Counted from the stretch's first letter, positions 16,876 through 25,621 are shown. The stretch: 64,000 nucleotides of DNA from Pseudomonas nitroreducens TX1 (GCF_000313755.1 NZ_AMZB01000079.1:1-64000), one strand, 5' to 3'. A program made the numbers and translations. The notes: generated from the letters alone by a model not told the origin.

Positions 16876-17035
16876 CGCTGTTGCGCGTCGCGGCGCGGAT
16901 GTCGCGCACGGTGGGCGAGCGCAGGGTCAGGGTGTCTTGCTGCACGCCGTTGAACTCGGCAGGACGGGAGAGTTTGACGGTGGCGCCGTCGTCGGTGACC
17001 GACAACCAGGCCGGCAGGGTTTTCAGTTCGCTCAT
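16721..17035 (-). CDS. Tail assembly chaperone, P2 gpE family
   Basis: A 104-residue protein from ATG 17035 (GAGGA upstream). Start MSELKTLPAWLSV and the block TVRDIRAATRN match P2 gpE. It protects and loads the tape measure protein. It follows the tube gene by eight bases and precedes the tape measure gene, with higBA lying between on the other strand. Confidence 0.9.
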   Translation of the reverse strand: MSELKTLPAWLSVTDDGATVKLSRPAEFNGVQQDTLTLRSPTVRDIRAATRNSGDDDDRELQLFASLAQVGRSELEALKLTDYQRLQAAYFRLVQDDGVPPRNP

Positions 17036-17043
17036 GATGGTCC

Positions 17044-17547
17044 TCACAGGCCCAGGTCAGCACGAACGGCGGCCAGCTGGTCGACGCCGTTGATGTTGCG
17101 CACGCAGTTCACCGGGTCGATTTCGAACATCACCCGGCCGCCCACTTCCAGCTTGTAGTAGCTGGCGGCGATGGCGAATTTGAACTCGGCCTCCCCGCCC
17201 GGCTTCCACTCGCCTGGGTCGACTTCCTTGAGCAGCCCGCGCAGGGTGCAGACAACGGCAGTGGTGATGCCCTTCTGCCCTTTGAAGGATCCACGGAACG
17301 TGGCGTTGAAGGCCGTCTGATCGGCCAGGCCGAATAACTTCAGCGCCTCGCGACGCACACCCTTGGCGGAGAACGATGCCTCCAGCTTTTCCAGACCCTG
17401 ATCCATTTCAATGGGGGCGTCCATGCCGCCGGCGCGGTACTCCTCGGTTTTTACGGTGAGCTTGGGCAGCGAGAGGCTTGGCACGTCGCCGGCGAAGCTA
17501 ACACCGTCGACGAACAGATTCGTGTTGTAGAGCGTTTGCGGAACCAT
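17044..17547 (-). CDS. Major tail tube protein, P2 gpFII family
   Basis: A 167-residue protein matching P2 FII: LYNTNLFVDGVSFAGDVPS, LTVKTEEYRAGGMDAPIEMD and the C-terminal YYKLEVGGRVMFEIDPVN. It polymerises into the inner tail tube. GAGGA precedes the start. Confidence 0.95.
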   Translation of the reverse strand: MVPQTLYNTNLFVDGVSFAGDVPSLSLPKLTVKTEEYRAGGMDAPIEMDQGLEKLEASFSAKGVRREALKLFGLADQTAFNATFRGSFKGQKGITTAVVCTLRGLLKEVDPGEWKPGGEAEFKFAIAASYYKLEVGGRVMFEIDPVNCVRNINGVDQLAAVRADLGL

Positions 17548-17564
17548 GCGGGTTACTCCTCATG

Positions 17565-18725
17565 TCAGGCGGCGGCGAGCACTTCGGTCAGCCACTGGTC
17601 GGTGACTTCGACGCGGAAGATGGGGTTTTCAGCCGGGGGGACGTCGGTGAAGCGGATGTTCCAATACACCTTGCCCTGGGCCAGTTGGCTGGTGGTGTTG
17701 AGCTGCGGATCCGGATAGACCTCGAAGTCGATCACCGCGCCCTGATTCTTCAGGTCGCGCATGAAGGCCTCGAGGCCTTCGGTGACGTCCTTGACGTAGG
17801 TGCGGGTGATGCTGCGGTCCACCGCCCATTTGTGCCCGGCGAGGATGGCGTCCATGACCATATCCAGGGTGCGCACGCGGGTCACGAAGGTCCATTTCGG
17901 GTCGCTGGATAGCGTGCGGTTGCCCCACAGCCGGTAGCCGCCGTCGCGGATGATGGTGGTGATGTTGGCGTTGTTGAGCAGGTTGGCGCGACAGGTGTCG
18001 TCGCCGTCCAGGAACTCCACCGGGCGCACGGTGCCGGTAATGCCGACGAATTCCTTGTTCGAGGGCGACGCCCAGAAGCCGTATTGGCTGTCGGTCCAGG
18101 CGAACAGGCCGGCAACCCAGGCCGAGGCTGGGGCGTCCACGGTGGCACTGGTGGCGGTGTCCCAATACTGCACGCCGGGGTCTACCAGGTAGACCCGTTT
18201 GCTGCCGAAGGTTTTGGCGTAGGTGGTGGCAGCGGCATCGGTGGTGCCTGGGCCATCGACGATGGCGATTGCCCGCAGCTTGTCGGCCAATCCTTCCATG
18301 GCGGTGGCCACGGCGGCAGTGGAGGAATGCCCCGGCGCCACGATCAGCCGGGGCTGGGCGTTGAAACGTGGTTTGCCATCGAGCAGCGCCTGCAGGCCGG
18401 TGCGTTTGCCGTTGATGTCCACCCCGCCGATCACCGCGGACGTCTGGGTGGCAGGCGTGGCGTTCTTCGCCACGCCGACGGCGACGATGACGGCCGTGGT
18501 GCGCTGGTAGATGGCCTGACAGGACTTGAAGATGGCCGAGCTGGTGCCGAACGCGGCGGCGGCTTCGCGTTCGTTGGTGATCAGTACCGGCTCGTCAACC
18601 TGGGCCGTGATGTTCGCGCCGGGGGTAAAGGTGTCGACCAGGCCGATGATGGAGGACGACGGCAACGCGATGGTGCGCACGCCGGTGTCGATGCTGGTCA
18701 CGGTGACGCCGTGAAAGAAGCTCAT
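17565..18725 (-). CDS. Contractile tail sheath protein, P2 gpFI family
   Basis: A 386-residue sheath protein: FFHGVTVTSIDTGVRTIALP at the start, central GLFAWTDSQYGFWASPSNKE and the C-terminal YWNIRFTDVPPAENPIFRVE are conserved in P2-like sheaths. It is the first gene of the second tail operon, directly after a terminator, matching the P2 PF operon. Confidence 0.96.
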   Translation of the reverse strand: MSFFHGVTVTSIDTGVRTIALPSSSIIGLVDTFTPGANITAQVDEPVLITNEREAAAAFGTSSAIFKSCQAIYQRTTAVIVAVGVAKNATPATQTSAVIGGVDINGKRTGLQALLDGKPRFNAQPRLIVAPGHSSTAAVATAMEGLADKLRAIAIVDGPGTTDAAATTYAKTFGSKRVYLVDPGVQYWDTATSATVDAPASAWVAGLFAWTDSQYGFWASPSNKEFVGITGTVRPVEFLDGDDTCRANLLNNANITTIIRDGGYRLWGNRTLSSDPKWTFVTRVRTLDMVMDAILAGHKWAVDRSITRTYVKDVTEGLEAFMRDLKNQGAVIDFEVYPDPQLNTTSQLAQGKVYWNIRFTDVPPAENPIFRVEVTDQWLTEVLAAA

Positions 18726-18741
18726 GGGGTTCTCCAGACGT

Positions 18742-18763
18742 AAAAAAACCGCCGGGTGGCGGT
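18742..18763 (-). terminator. Terminator between fibre operon and sheath operon
   Basis: ACCGCC-GGGT-GGCGGT hairpin with A7 on the left of the + strand, giving T7 on the minus strand. It sits where P2 separates its VWJIHG and FI-D transcripts. Confidence 0.85.
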
Positions 18764-18782
18764 GGGTTCGGGTGAGGGTCGA

Positions 18783-19064
18783 TCAGTTATTGCCGAGGTC
18801 GAGCAGAGCGGCGACGTCGGGGTTCTGTTGCAGGAAGGCGGAGAGCTTTGCCACGGGATCCGCTGCGGCCTCGGGGGTGGGCTTGTTGACCAGCTCCCAC
18901 GCGACGCCGTTGAAGCGTGGCCACTTGTCGTCGGGCCAGTGCTCGAGCGGGGCCACCTCGGTACAGCGCGCCGGCAGCAGGTAGACGCCGGTCTCCAACG
19001 GCGATTCATCGGCCTCGGCTTGCCCGGCATACAGCCCGGCGGTGTCGTATTGGTAAACCAGCAT
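18783..19064 (-). CDS. Probable tail fibre assembly protein (P2 gpG position)
   Basis: A 93-residue protein (YQYDTAGLYAGQAEADESPL, then GVYLLPARCTEVAPL and FNGVAWELV), a pattern common to small proteins encoded just after tail fibres in Pseudomonas phages and tail-like bacteriocins. It may chaperone or cap the fibre. Last gene of the V-G operon. Confidence 0.65.
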   Translation of the reverse strand: MLVYQYDTAGLYAGQAEADESPLETGVYLLPARCTEVAPLEHWPDDKWPRFNGVAWELVNKPTPEAAADPVAKLSAFLQQNPDVAALLDLGNN

Positions 19065-19073
19065 GGTCAGACC

Positions 19074-20756
19074 TCAATACTTGATGCACATGAGCAGCGC
19101 GAGGTTACGGGGTCGGGTTTCTGCGCTGCCCGTGGCGGTGATGGTGATGGTGTGGGTGTGGGTTCCATTACTGGTGATGCTCAGCGGGTGACTGTGCTCA
19201 CCGGAGCTACCGACTGAAACGCCGTGGGCGTGCTCGCCTGCTATGCCAATGCCGACGTTGTGGGCATGCGAACCCGCGCCGCCGATGCCGATGTTGTGGC
19301 TGTGAGCCCCGGCGACTGATGTTGGACTGGTGCTGCCCAGTGATTGCATAACGGAGTTGCCGCCGCCGGAACCCTGGCCGATACCGGGCGATCCGGCGGA
19401 GGCATGCTGGTGATTGCCCTGCGTGTCGGCCCAGGCGGCGTGGGAGTGGTCTCCCTGGGTGTCAGTCCAGGCGCTGTGGTTGTGGTTTCCGGCGCCGGCG
19501 GAGCTGGCGGCGTGGTTGTGGGAGCCTCCGGCATTGGCGGTGCCGTTGTGGTTGTGGCTGCCACTGCTGGCGGCGTCGGCGGCGTGACCGTGACTTTGTA
19601 TTGCGCAGGCCTGCACGCTGCCGAAAACGCGACCACCATCAAGGCCTCGGCCGTCGTCCCAGCCGCGAATGATTTCGCCGCGCAGGTCGGGCAGGTTGAA
19701 CGTTGTGAAGCCGTCGCCGGCACCGTATTGGGTACCGATCGCGGCGAAGAGCTCCGCGTAGGCCGCGCGACTGATTGCAGCGCCGTTGGCTTTCAACCAC
19801 CCGGTCGGTGCTGTGCTTCGTGCGAAGCTGGCTATCAGGCCAGCGGGCGCCAATTGCTTGGCTTCAGCCTTGCTGAAGATCTCCAGGTTCTCGCGCGCCT
19901 TGGCCTTGTCGTTGACGTCGGCGAGGTTGGCCATGCGCTCCAGCGGGGCGGCAGCGCTGCCGGCGGGCTCGTTGTTGACCAGGGTGATGCGGCTGCCGGC
20001 GGCGTAGCTTTTGCCGAGCTTGAGGCGGGTGGGCAGCTGGGCGTCGGGTTGCCAGTCGTCCGCCCCGCTGCCGCGATCCTTACGCAAGCCTTCGATGTAG
20101 ACGGCCAGGCCATAGGTGGTGGTGACGCTGAGGTCGACGGTGGTCTGCCCGGCCGCCAGGGTCTGGCGTTCGGCGATTGTGTCGACTGTGACGTTGATTT
20201 CGCCAAGGTCTTTCCATTCGTAGTCGCCGTCGGCGTTGGATTTCTTGCCCAGGATTTGGGTGACGGTGCCGCCGGGGATGATCTGCGCGGCGGTAATGTT
20301 GGTTGTGACCCAAAGCTGAGAAGCCATGGCGACGCCGGGGTCCACCTGCACGGTCACGATGTCGGCGTTGCTGACGGTGAAGTCCAGCCGGATCACCACA
20401 TCGGAGAACGCCCCTTCGGCAGCCGTGGGCTTATAGGTGTCCGGAAGGTTGCCGACAGCGAACAGTGTGCCGTTGCTGTCGAAGACGCCGACCTCGCGCA
20501 GCGTCCACCCGCCTGAACTGGCGGGGATGACAAGTTCGGCGGTGAAGCGCTTGCTGTCGCTTGGCGTCTGATAGACGCGGTTGATAGCCGCGCGGAAGCG
20601 CTCGCGCACCAGGCCGGTGTCGGTTTCCTTAGGTGCTGTGGCCTTGCCGTTGCCATCGCCCACGGCCATGTGGGTCAGGTTGATGGGCACCCGCAGTGAC
20701 TCGGCCCGGGCAAGCGCGTTGAGCCCCTTGAGGGTGTGAATCGACTTGTACGCCAT
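19074..20756 (-). CDS. Tail fibre protein with N-terminal DUF3751-like domain and His-rich tip
   Basis: 560 residues. The N-terminal 150 (LNALARAESLRVPINLTHMAVGD-type start, FTAELVIPASSGGWTLREVG) is the P2 gpH-type baseplate-attachment domain. A phage collar domain follows (STAPTGWLKANGAAISRAAY, FNLPDLRGEIIRGWDDG). The last 170 residues carry eleven H-x-H motifs at regular intervals (GSHNH, GDHSH, GEHAH, GTHTH), ending LALLMCIKY. Such HxH arrays coordinate iron along the trimer axis in T4 gp12-like tips. It determines host binding. Confidence 0.88.
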   Translation of the reverse strand: MAYKSIHTLKGLNALARAESLRVPINLTHMAVGDGNGKATAPKETDTGLVRERFRAAINRVYQTPSDSKRFTAELVIPASSGGWTLREVGVFDSNGTLFAVGNLPDTYKPTAAEGAFSDVVIRLDFTVSNADIVTVQVDPGVAMASQLWVTTNITAAQIIPGGTVTQILGKKSNADGDYEWKDLGEINVTVDTIAERQTLAAGQTTVDLSVTTTYGLAVYIEGLRKDRGSGADDWQPDAQLPTRLKLGKSYAAGSRITLVNNEPAGSAAAPLERMANLADVNDKAKARENLEIFSKAEAKQLAPAGLIASFARSTAPTGWLKANGAAISRAAYAELFAAIGTQYGAGDGFTTFNLPDLRGEIIRGWDDGRGLDGGRVFGSVQACAIQSHGHAADAASSGSHNHNGTANAGGSHNHAASSAGAGNHNHSAWTDTQGDHSHAAWADTQGNHQHASAGSPGIGQGSGGGNSVMQSLGSTSPTSVAGAHSHNIGIGGAGSHAHNVGIGIAGEHAHGVSVGSSGEHSHPLSITSNGTHTHTITITATGSAETRPRNLALLMCIKY

Positions 20757-20770
20757 GGGTTACCCCCTGT

Positions 20771-21061
20771 TTACGCCCACACGCGCCACGGCGTTTCCGG
20801 TTGATGCACGGTGATGGACGGCGGCCAGGCGATGGGCTGCTCGGTGCGCAGGTTGGCGTGGTAGCCGGGCAGGGCCTTGGGCGCGGATTCTGGAGTGACG
20901 CCTTCCTCGTACCAGATGCCGAGGATGTCGAGGGCGACGCCCTCGGCCGGGGCGAGCTGGTCTTCCTCGGTGAGGGTGGCGAGGCCGAGCTCGGTCAGGA
21001 CCAGGCGCAGGGTGGGTTCGTCGGTGGCAGAAATGTAGTGGTCCATTTTGACGGTACTCAT
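20771..21061 (-). CDS. Small tail-region protein, unknown
   Basis: A 96-residue acidic protein (LTELGLATLTEEDQLAPAEG, then YHANLRTEQPIAWPPSITVH). It overlaps the preceding lectin-like gene by four bases (ATGA) and precedes the fibre gene, so it probably belongs to the fibre/adhesin set. The family is seen in Pseudomonas phages but has no assigned role. Confidence 0.65.
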   Translation of the reverse strand: MSTVKMDHYISATDEPTLRLVLTELGLATLTEEDQLAPAEGVALDILGIWYEEGVTPESAPKALPGYHANLRTEQPIAWPPSITVHQPETPWRVWA

Positions 21062-22233
21062 GCGGTGAGGGCTTGGAGTTCGGCGTCGGTGAGGCGGCGC
21101 GGGTAGTAGCGGATGTTGCGGATATGGCCGTTGAACAGCTGCGATGAGCCTGAGAGTGAGCCGAGGTTGAGCTTGGTGATGGGGCCGGGCTGGACGGCCG
21201 GGGCGCCGGGCGCCGTCAAAACGCCGTTGACCGCCCCGCGCGCGTCCTTGGCGGCGTAGGCCAGGGCGCCCTTGTAGGTCTTTTCGGCCTCTGGCGCGAT
21301 GCCCGTTACCGGGAGCACTGAGAGGTCGTTGCCGCCGGAGCCCAGGCCGCCGCCTCGCACGGCGGTGGCGGTGAGCTGCAGGGCGAAAATGCGTTCGGCG
21401 ACGCCGGCGGAGGTCAGTGACGCGGCAACGATCCCGGCGTTGCCCGTAGGGACCATGGACGGTCTGGCCTCGACGTAGAGCGTGCCGGCTACTGGGTTGA
21501 ACCAGGGGGCGGTGTTGCCGACGTAGGCGATGTCGGCGGCGCGGGTGACTTGCGCTGTGGTCGTGGGAATGTAGCTGGTAGGAAACACCCCGGTTTCAAG
21601 TTGCCCGCCCCAGACTGCAAACGATTTTGCGGTGGTGTCCCCGGCGTAGATGCAGACGTTGTGACCGGGTGTCGCGGGATTATCGACGGGGGCGGTGATA
21701 CTCACTCGATAAGTGCCATCGTCGCTGACCTTGCTGATGAATCCAGTTGCCCCACTGCTGCGGATGATCCTGTTGTTGATCAGATCGAAATCGACGTAGT
21801 ACGTCGCGGCATAACTGGTCCCACTCAGTTGCAGGCGCAATTGACCATTTCCGGTGATGGCGCGCGCCTCAACCGACCAGACCTGTTGTCCAGCATTTGT
21901 GGATGCGTTGGTGCGGTAGACGCCGCTCGATGCCGGACCGCTCATGATGAGAACTCGTGCGACTGCTTGGCCGTCGGGAGCCATGCCGGGCGCTTCATCC
22001 CAAGTGGCGCCGGCATTGAGGTTCATCAGAGTCAGGTTTCCAGAATTGAGGAAGGTGTTGGTGCGTTGTTCCTCGATCAGAAGGCCGCGCAACTGGTGGG
22101 TGAGCCGGTCGTAATCAAAGCGCGGTTCATTGGCCGGGACGGACTCCAGCAGGCCCATGGCGTTGAAGCGCCATGCTGAACTGTTACGGCTGAGGGTGAT
22201 GAGGTCGGCAAAGTTCTTCTGAGTCAGGGCCAT
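21058..22233 (-). CDS. Lectin-like (concanavalin/LamG fold) tail protein
   Basis: 391 residues. An N-terminal block (FDYDRLTHQLRGLLIEEQRT) is typical of phage structural carbohydrate-binding proteins. The middle has beta-rich repeats, and the C-terminus (LNLGSLSGSSQLFNGHIRNI then YYPRRLTDAELQAL) is the classic end of a LamG/concanavalin domain. It probably binds host surface sugar. There is no counterpart in P2; it lies in a five-gene insertion between I and H. Confidence 0.72.
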   Translation of the reverse strand: MALTQKNFADLITLSRNSSAWRFNAMGLLESVPANEPRFDYDRLTHQLRGLLIEEQRTNTFLNSGNLTLMNLNAGATWDEAPGMAPDGQAVARVLIMSGPASSGVYRTNASTNAGQQVWSVEARAITGNGQLRLQLSGTSYAATYYVDFDLINNRIIRSSGATGFISKVSDDGTYRVSITAPVDNPATPGHNVCIYAGDTTAKSFAVWGGQLETGVFPTSYIPTTTAQVTRAADIAYVGNTAPWFNPVAGTLYVEARPSMVPTGNAGIVAASLTSAGVAERIFALQLTATAVRGGGLGSGGNDLSVLPVTGIAPEAEKTYKGALAYAAKDARGAVNGVLTAPGAPAVQPGPITKLNLGSLSGSSQLFNGHIRNIRYYPRRLTDAELQALTA

Positions 22234-22257
22234 GATGGTGCTCCGTGGTGTGTGGCG

Positions 22258-22485
22258 TCAGGCTGCCGCGCGCAGCGGCAGAACGAATTCGTTGAGGACC
22301 AGTGGCAGCGGGTAGAGGACGTCGGTGGCGGCCTGGCTGGCGTAATAGTCAGTGAGGAAATCCAGCATCAGGGAGGCGGCGAGATCGCGCCAATCGGTGG
22401 ACGTCGGCGCGTGGCTGCCGGAACGCCGCCGCAGCTCGTCCACTAAAGGGCGCACCAGCGGCCGGCAGAGCGCGCGGCTGATCAC
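22258..22485 (-). CDS. Small tail-region protein with GTG start
   Basis: 75 residues from GTG 22485, which overlaps the upstream stop as GTGA. The conserved-looking core is WRDLAASLMLDFLTDYYASQ. The frame is open further upstream but inside the previous gene. Unknown; by position a structural or fibre accessory protein. Confidence 0.6.
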   Translation of the reverse strand: MISRALCRPLVRPLVDELRRRSGSHAPTSTDWRDLAASLMLDFLTDYYASQAATDVLYPLPLVLNEFVLPLRAAA

Positions 22486-22754
22486 TGGCGCACCTCGACG
22501 CTGGCGGCGCGGCACTCGATGCACTCGACCTGCAGCACATCGCCGGCTAGCAGGCTGAGTTCGCGGGCAATATGGGCTTGGTCGAACGTCAGGCCGTCAT
22601 AGCTGTGGAACTGCCCATCGCCGCCCTTGAGGCTGACCACGACACGGCCGGGGCCGAGCTCGCCGCGGATGAAGAGTTGCACGTCGCCGGTGGCAGGTAT
22701 GTTCACGGTCCAGCGGCTGGTCTGCTGGTTGGTCAATGCGAGCAGGATGGTCAT
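22482..22754 (-). CDS. Small tail-region protein, unknown
   Basis: 90 residues, beta-rich (RWTVNIPATGDVQLFIRGEL, VVVSLKGGDGQFHSYDGLTF), ending with three Cys-Val-Glu-rich strands. The gene is coupled to the next one by a GTGA overlap. It may be a small decoration or adhesin part; the family is not recognised. Confidence 0.62.
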   Translation of the reverse strand: MTILLALTNQQTSRWTVNIPATGDVQLFIRGELGPGRVVVSLKGGDGQFHSYDGLTFDQAHIARELSLLAGDVLQVECIECRAASVEVRQ

Positions 22755-22764
22755 GGGGGCTCCT

Positions 22765-23550
22765 TCAGAAGGTGCTCAGCTCCACGCGGCGCCAGGTATT
22801 CGCGGCGATAGCAACGTAGAGGTGGGTGTCGCTGATGGCGAAGTCGCCCAGTGCGCCCGTCGCCGTAGCCTTGGCCGGCACACCGACCAGGCGGGTACCG
22901 TCACCGGTGACGTACTCCAGTGTTTCGCCCACAACGTTGTAGGTGCCCATGACGCGTGGAGACGGGTCGGTATCGACGCTGTAGCGGCCGGCGATGAAGT
23001 CGAGTGCCAAGGTTTCGGTCAGAAGCTGGGGCACGGGGCCGATGAAATCGAGCGCCAGGCTTGGGCCGCTTCCGGCGGCGCTGGTGTGGGCGCTGTACCA
23101 GCTGGAGCGGTTGCCGTGGGTTTCGTCAGCCAGCACGCGAACGATGCCGCCATCGGGTACGTTCCAGGCGGCGCCATGTGCGGCGGCATAGCTGTCGGCG
23201 ATCTGCCCTACCCGTGCGACTTCTGCGGCCGTTTCGGCAGCCTGGCGACTGGTCAGCGCGGCGAGCGCCGAAGCCTCGGCGGCCGCTACTGACTCGGCGA
23301 CGTCGTTGCACTGGATCCGCACGGTGAAGCTGCGGCCAGGCGCGGTGACCTTCAGGTCGTACAGACCATTGGGCGCGGCGAACTGGAGCAGGCCGTCGGC
23401 GTCGGCACTGAAGGGATTGGCCAGCGCAGTCCCTGCGGCGGTTTTCAAGCCGGTGGCGAGCGTGGTGGTGGCGGCCAGGTACAGGGTGGCCACCGCCCCG
23501 GGCAGCAGGTCGCCGGCGGCGTTCTGCGCGAAGTAGTTTTTCAGTTCCAT
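22765..23550 (-). CDS. Tailspike-like protein lacking a central enzymatic domain
   Basis: 261 residues. The first 100 (NYFAQNAAGDLLPGAVATLY, NPFSADADGLLQFAAPNGLY) match the particle-binding N-terminus of tailspikes and pectate-lyase-like fibres. A short helical linker and about 120 further residues follow, but there is no beta-helix. Either it is an adaptor that anchors other fibres, or a shortened tailspike. Confidence 0.68.
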   Translation of the reverse strand: MELKNYFAQNAAGDLLPGAVATLYLAATTTLATGLKTAAGTALANPFSADADGLLQFAAPNGLYDLKVTAPGRSFTVRIQCNDVAESVAAAEASALAALTSRQAAETAAEVARVGQIADSYAAAHGAAWNVPDGGIVRVLADETHGNRSSWYSAHTSAAGSGPSLALDFIGPVPQLLTETLALDFIAGRYSVDTDPSPRVMGTYNVVGETLEYVTGDGTRLVGVPAKATATGALGDFAISDTHLYVAIAANTWRRVELSTF

Positions 23551-23557
23551 GGGGGCC

Positions 23558-24148
23558 TCAGGCGGTTATGGGTGCGTCCAGCGGCAGGGCGAGCTCGCTC
23601 AGGACCAGCCGCGGCGGTTCGAAACCGCCGATGCAGATGTTGCTGCCGACGCCGGCGACCACGGCGACGTAGGCGCGGGTTGAGCTGGTGACGGTGAGCA
23701 GGACTGTTTCCAGGTGCGAGCGCAGGTTCTTGGTGTTCTCGACCACAGCGAGGACACGAGCCAGGTCGGCTTTGGTCATCGGCGTCTGGTCGATGTCCAG
23801 CAGTAACCGAAAGGTGTACGGGGCGCCGGCGGGCGTCTGGTTGAACCACTCCTGGATACGCGCCGGCACGCCAAGGGCGCCCAGCGCACGCATGACGGCA
23901 CCGAGCGTGCCCTTGATGCGCTGCACCGACAGGGCGGCGGTTACCGTGTCGCGCTTCTGCCGCTCGGTCCAACTGTCCTCCCAGTCATCGACGGACCAGG
24001 CCCAGGCGAGCCAGGGCAGCAGGTTCAGCGGGCAGGTTTCAGGGTTCCACAGGCTGCGCAGCAGCACGGGCAGGTCCATGGCCTTGGCGCCGATCAGGTC
24101 CAGGGCGCGTTCGAGTTGCGTGGAATTGTGCGGCAGCAGGCTAGACAT
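23558..24148 (-). CDS. Tail protein I, P2 gpI family (baseplate)
   Basis: 196 residues from ATG 24148, overlapping the gpJ stop. LLPHNSTQLERALDLIGAKA, WNPETCPLNLLPWLAWAWSV and GTLGAVMRALGALG are the signature blocks of P2 gpI, which links the baseplate wedge to fibres. Confidence 0.95.
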   Translation of the reverse strand: MSSLLPHNSTQLERALDLIGAKAMDLPVLLRSLWNPETCPLNLLPWLAWAWSVDDWEDSWTERQKRDTVTAALSVQRIKGTLGAVMRALGALGVPARIQEWFNQTPAGAPYTFRLLLDIDQTPMTKADLARVLAVVENTKNLRSHLETVLLTVTSSTRAYVAVVAGVGSNICIGGFEPPRLVLSELALPLDAPITA

Positions 24149-25034
24149 CGGTTGTACCTGCAACGGTCAGGTTGATGGCGGTGCAGTAGCTGGCCTCCCC
24201 CGCGCTGATGGCCAGGTTCTTGGCCGGGCTGGAGAGGTTGACGCGCTGCACGCCGGGTTGGTGCAGGGCGTGGTAGACGCCCGATAGTGTGATGTCCCTG
24301 TCCAGGGCATGCTGCTCCTGGGTGTAGGCTTCGATCGCTGAGCGCGCAGCGGCATGCACGACGGCGGAGTCCGGCCCGGGCAGCATGACCAGCTCGGCGG
24401 TGATGACGTAGGACACGATGCTGGCCGACTGCACGGTGACGCGATCGGTCAGCGGCCGCACATGCTCGGCATTGAGCGCGGCGGCAACCTGCGCCAACAG
24501 TGCTTCGCTGGCCTTGCCATTGCCCTCGCGGCTAAGGACGTAGACGGTGACGCTGCCGGGAGTTGGGCTGACAGCACTGATGTCGGCGACATCGGCCGCA
24601 GCGCCCAGGCCGTGGAAAACGTAGGAGGCGGTGCTGCCGGCGGTGGTGTAGCCCTCGAAAGAAAGCTGGATGCGACGGCGGAAATCCGGGTCGGATTCGT
24701 AGACCGGGGCACGCGGCGGTACCGCCTGGCTGTCACCAGGGTCGATGAGCAGTCGCGCGACGTTGTAGCCAGCGCCGATCTGGTCGAGGTCTCCGTTCAC
24801 CGCGTAGGCGAGCATGACACCGCGGGCGGCATCGTTGACGCGGGCGCGCAACAGCAGCTCGCGGTAAGCCACCACCTCGAGCAGCTTGACGATTGGGTCC
24901 GACTCGAGCGGGGCTGTCCAGCCCTCCCCCATGGCCCGGCGAAAATCGCTGAGCTGCTGCTGGTAGATGGTTTCGTAATCCAGCGGTTCGATCAGGGGTG
25001 GCGCGGGCAGCGTGGAGAGGTCAATGCTGCTCAT
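24141..25034 (-). CDS. Baseplate assembly protein J, P2 gpJ family
   Basis: 297 residues. LPAPPLIEPLDYETIYQQQL, LRARVNDAARGVMLAYA and the conserved YESDPDFRRRIQLSFEGYTT match P2 gpJ/T4 gp6-like wedge proteins. ATGA overlap with gpW. Confidence 0.95.
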   Translation of the reverse strand: MSSIDLSTLPAPPLIEPLDYETIYQQQLSDFRRAMGEGWTAPLESDPIVKLLEVVAYRELLLRARVNDAARGVMLAYAVNGDLDQIGAGYNVARLLIDPGDSQAVPPRAPVYESDPDFRRRIQLSFEGYTTAGSTASYVFHGLGAAADVADISAVSPTPGSVTVYVLSREGNGKASEALLAQVAAALNAEHVRPLTDRVTVQSASIVSYVITAELVMLPGPDSAVVHAAARSAIEAYTQEQHALDRDITLSGVYHALHQPGVQRVNLSSPAKNLAISAGEASYCTAINLTVAGTTDV

Positions 25035-25357
25035 GTGGTGAGCTCCAGGGTGAGGGCATCGCCCAGGTAGGTGCCGCTGAGCTGGAAGGTGACCCGCCCA
25101 CCGAGCACAGACAGGACACGCACGCTGGTCAGCGCCAGGCGCGGTTCCCAGCGGCCGAGGGCGCGGGCGACTTCAGCCTGTACGGCGCTTTTCCAGCCTT
25201 CGGTCACGGGCAGGTCGACCATGCGGCGCAGTTGGCTGCCGTACTCGGGGCGCATGCGCCGGCTACCCAGCGGGGTGGTGAGGATGTCTTCGATGGATTG
25301 CCGCAGGTGGCCAACGCCATCCAGCGGCTGGCCGGTGTGGCGGTTGGCGCCGATCAT
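25031..25357 (-). CDS. Baseplate wedge protein W, P2 gpW / T4 gp25-like
   Basis: 108 residues with the typical HLRQSIEDILTTPLGSRRMR and RPEYGSQLRRMVD, the family's sheath-initiating motif. Operon V-(unknown)-W-J-I with four-base overlaps. Confidence 0.94.
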   Translation of the reverse strand: MIGANRHTGQPLDGVGHLRQSIEDILTTPLGSRRMRPEYGSQLRRMVDLPVTEGWKSAVQAEVARALGRWEPRLALTSVRVLSVLGGRVTFQLSGTYLGDALTLELTT

Positions 25358-25363
25358 GCTGGG

Positions 25364-25621
25364 TTACTCGAGGGGTTCGAATTCAGGGCTCTGTTGCAGG
25401 TATTCGAGCCAGGCTGGGTCACTGGTGGCGATTTCGCTGTCCACCACCGGGGCGGTGCGGCCGTCCTCGAGGACCAGAGTGCGCGACAGGTAACGGGTGT
25501 CGCGGAAGCGCCTGGCGGGAGGGCCGGGTTCTGTCAGTGCTACCGGTGCGCCCTCTCCTGCTGGTTGCTCTGCTGGCACGGCGGTGGGTTCGGCGGGAGT
25601 GTCGGTGCGTTGTTTGCTCAT
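25364..25621 (-). CDS. Small baseplate-cluster protein, unknown
   Basis: 85 residues from ATG 25621 (GAGGT upstream). A low-complexity Pro/Glu/Thr N-terminus precedes RFRDTRYLSRTLVLEDGRTA and VDSEIATSDPAWLEYL. It lies between V and W, where P2 has no gene; the ordered C-terminus resembles small proteins found at this place in other Pseudomonas P2-like tails. Confidence 0.65.
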   Translation of the reverse strand: MSKQRTDTPAEPTAVPAEQPAGEGAPVALTEPGPPARRFRDTRYLSRTLVLEDGRTAPVVDSEIATSDPAWLEYLQQSPEFEPLE

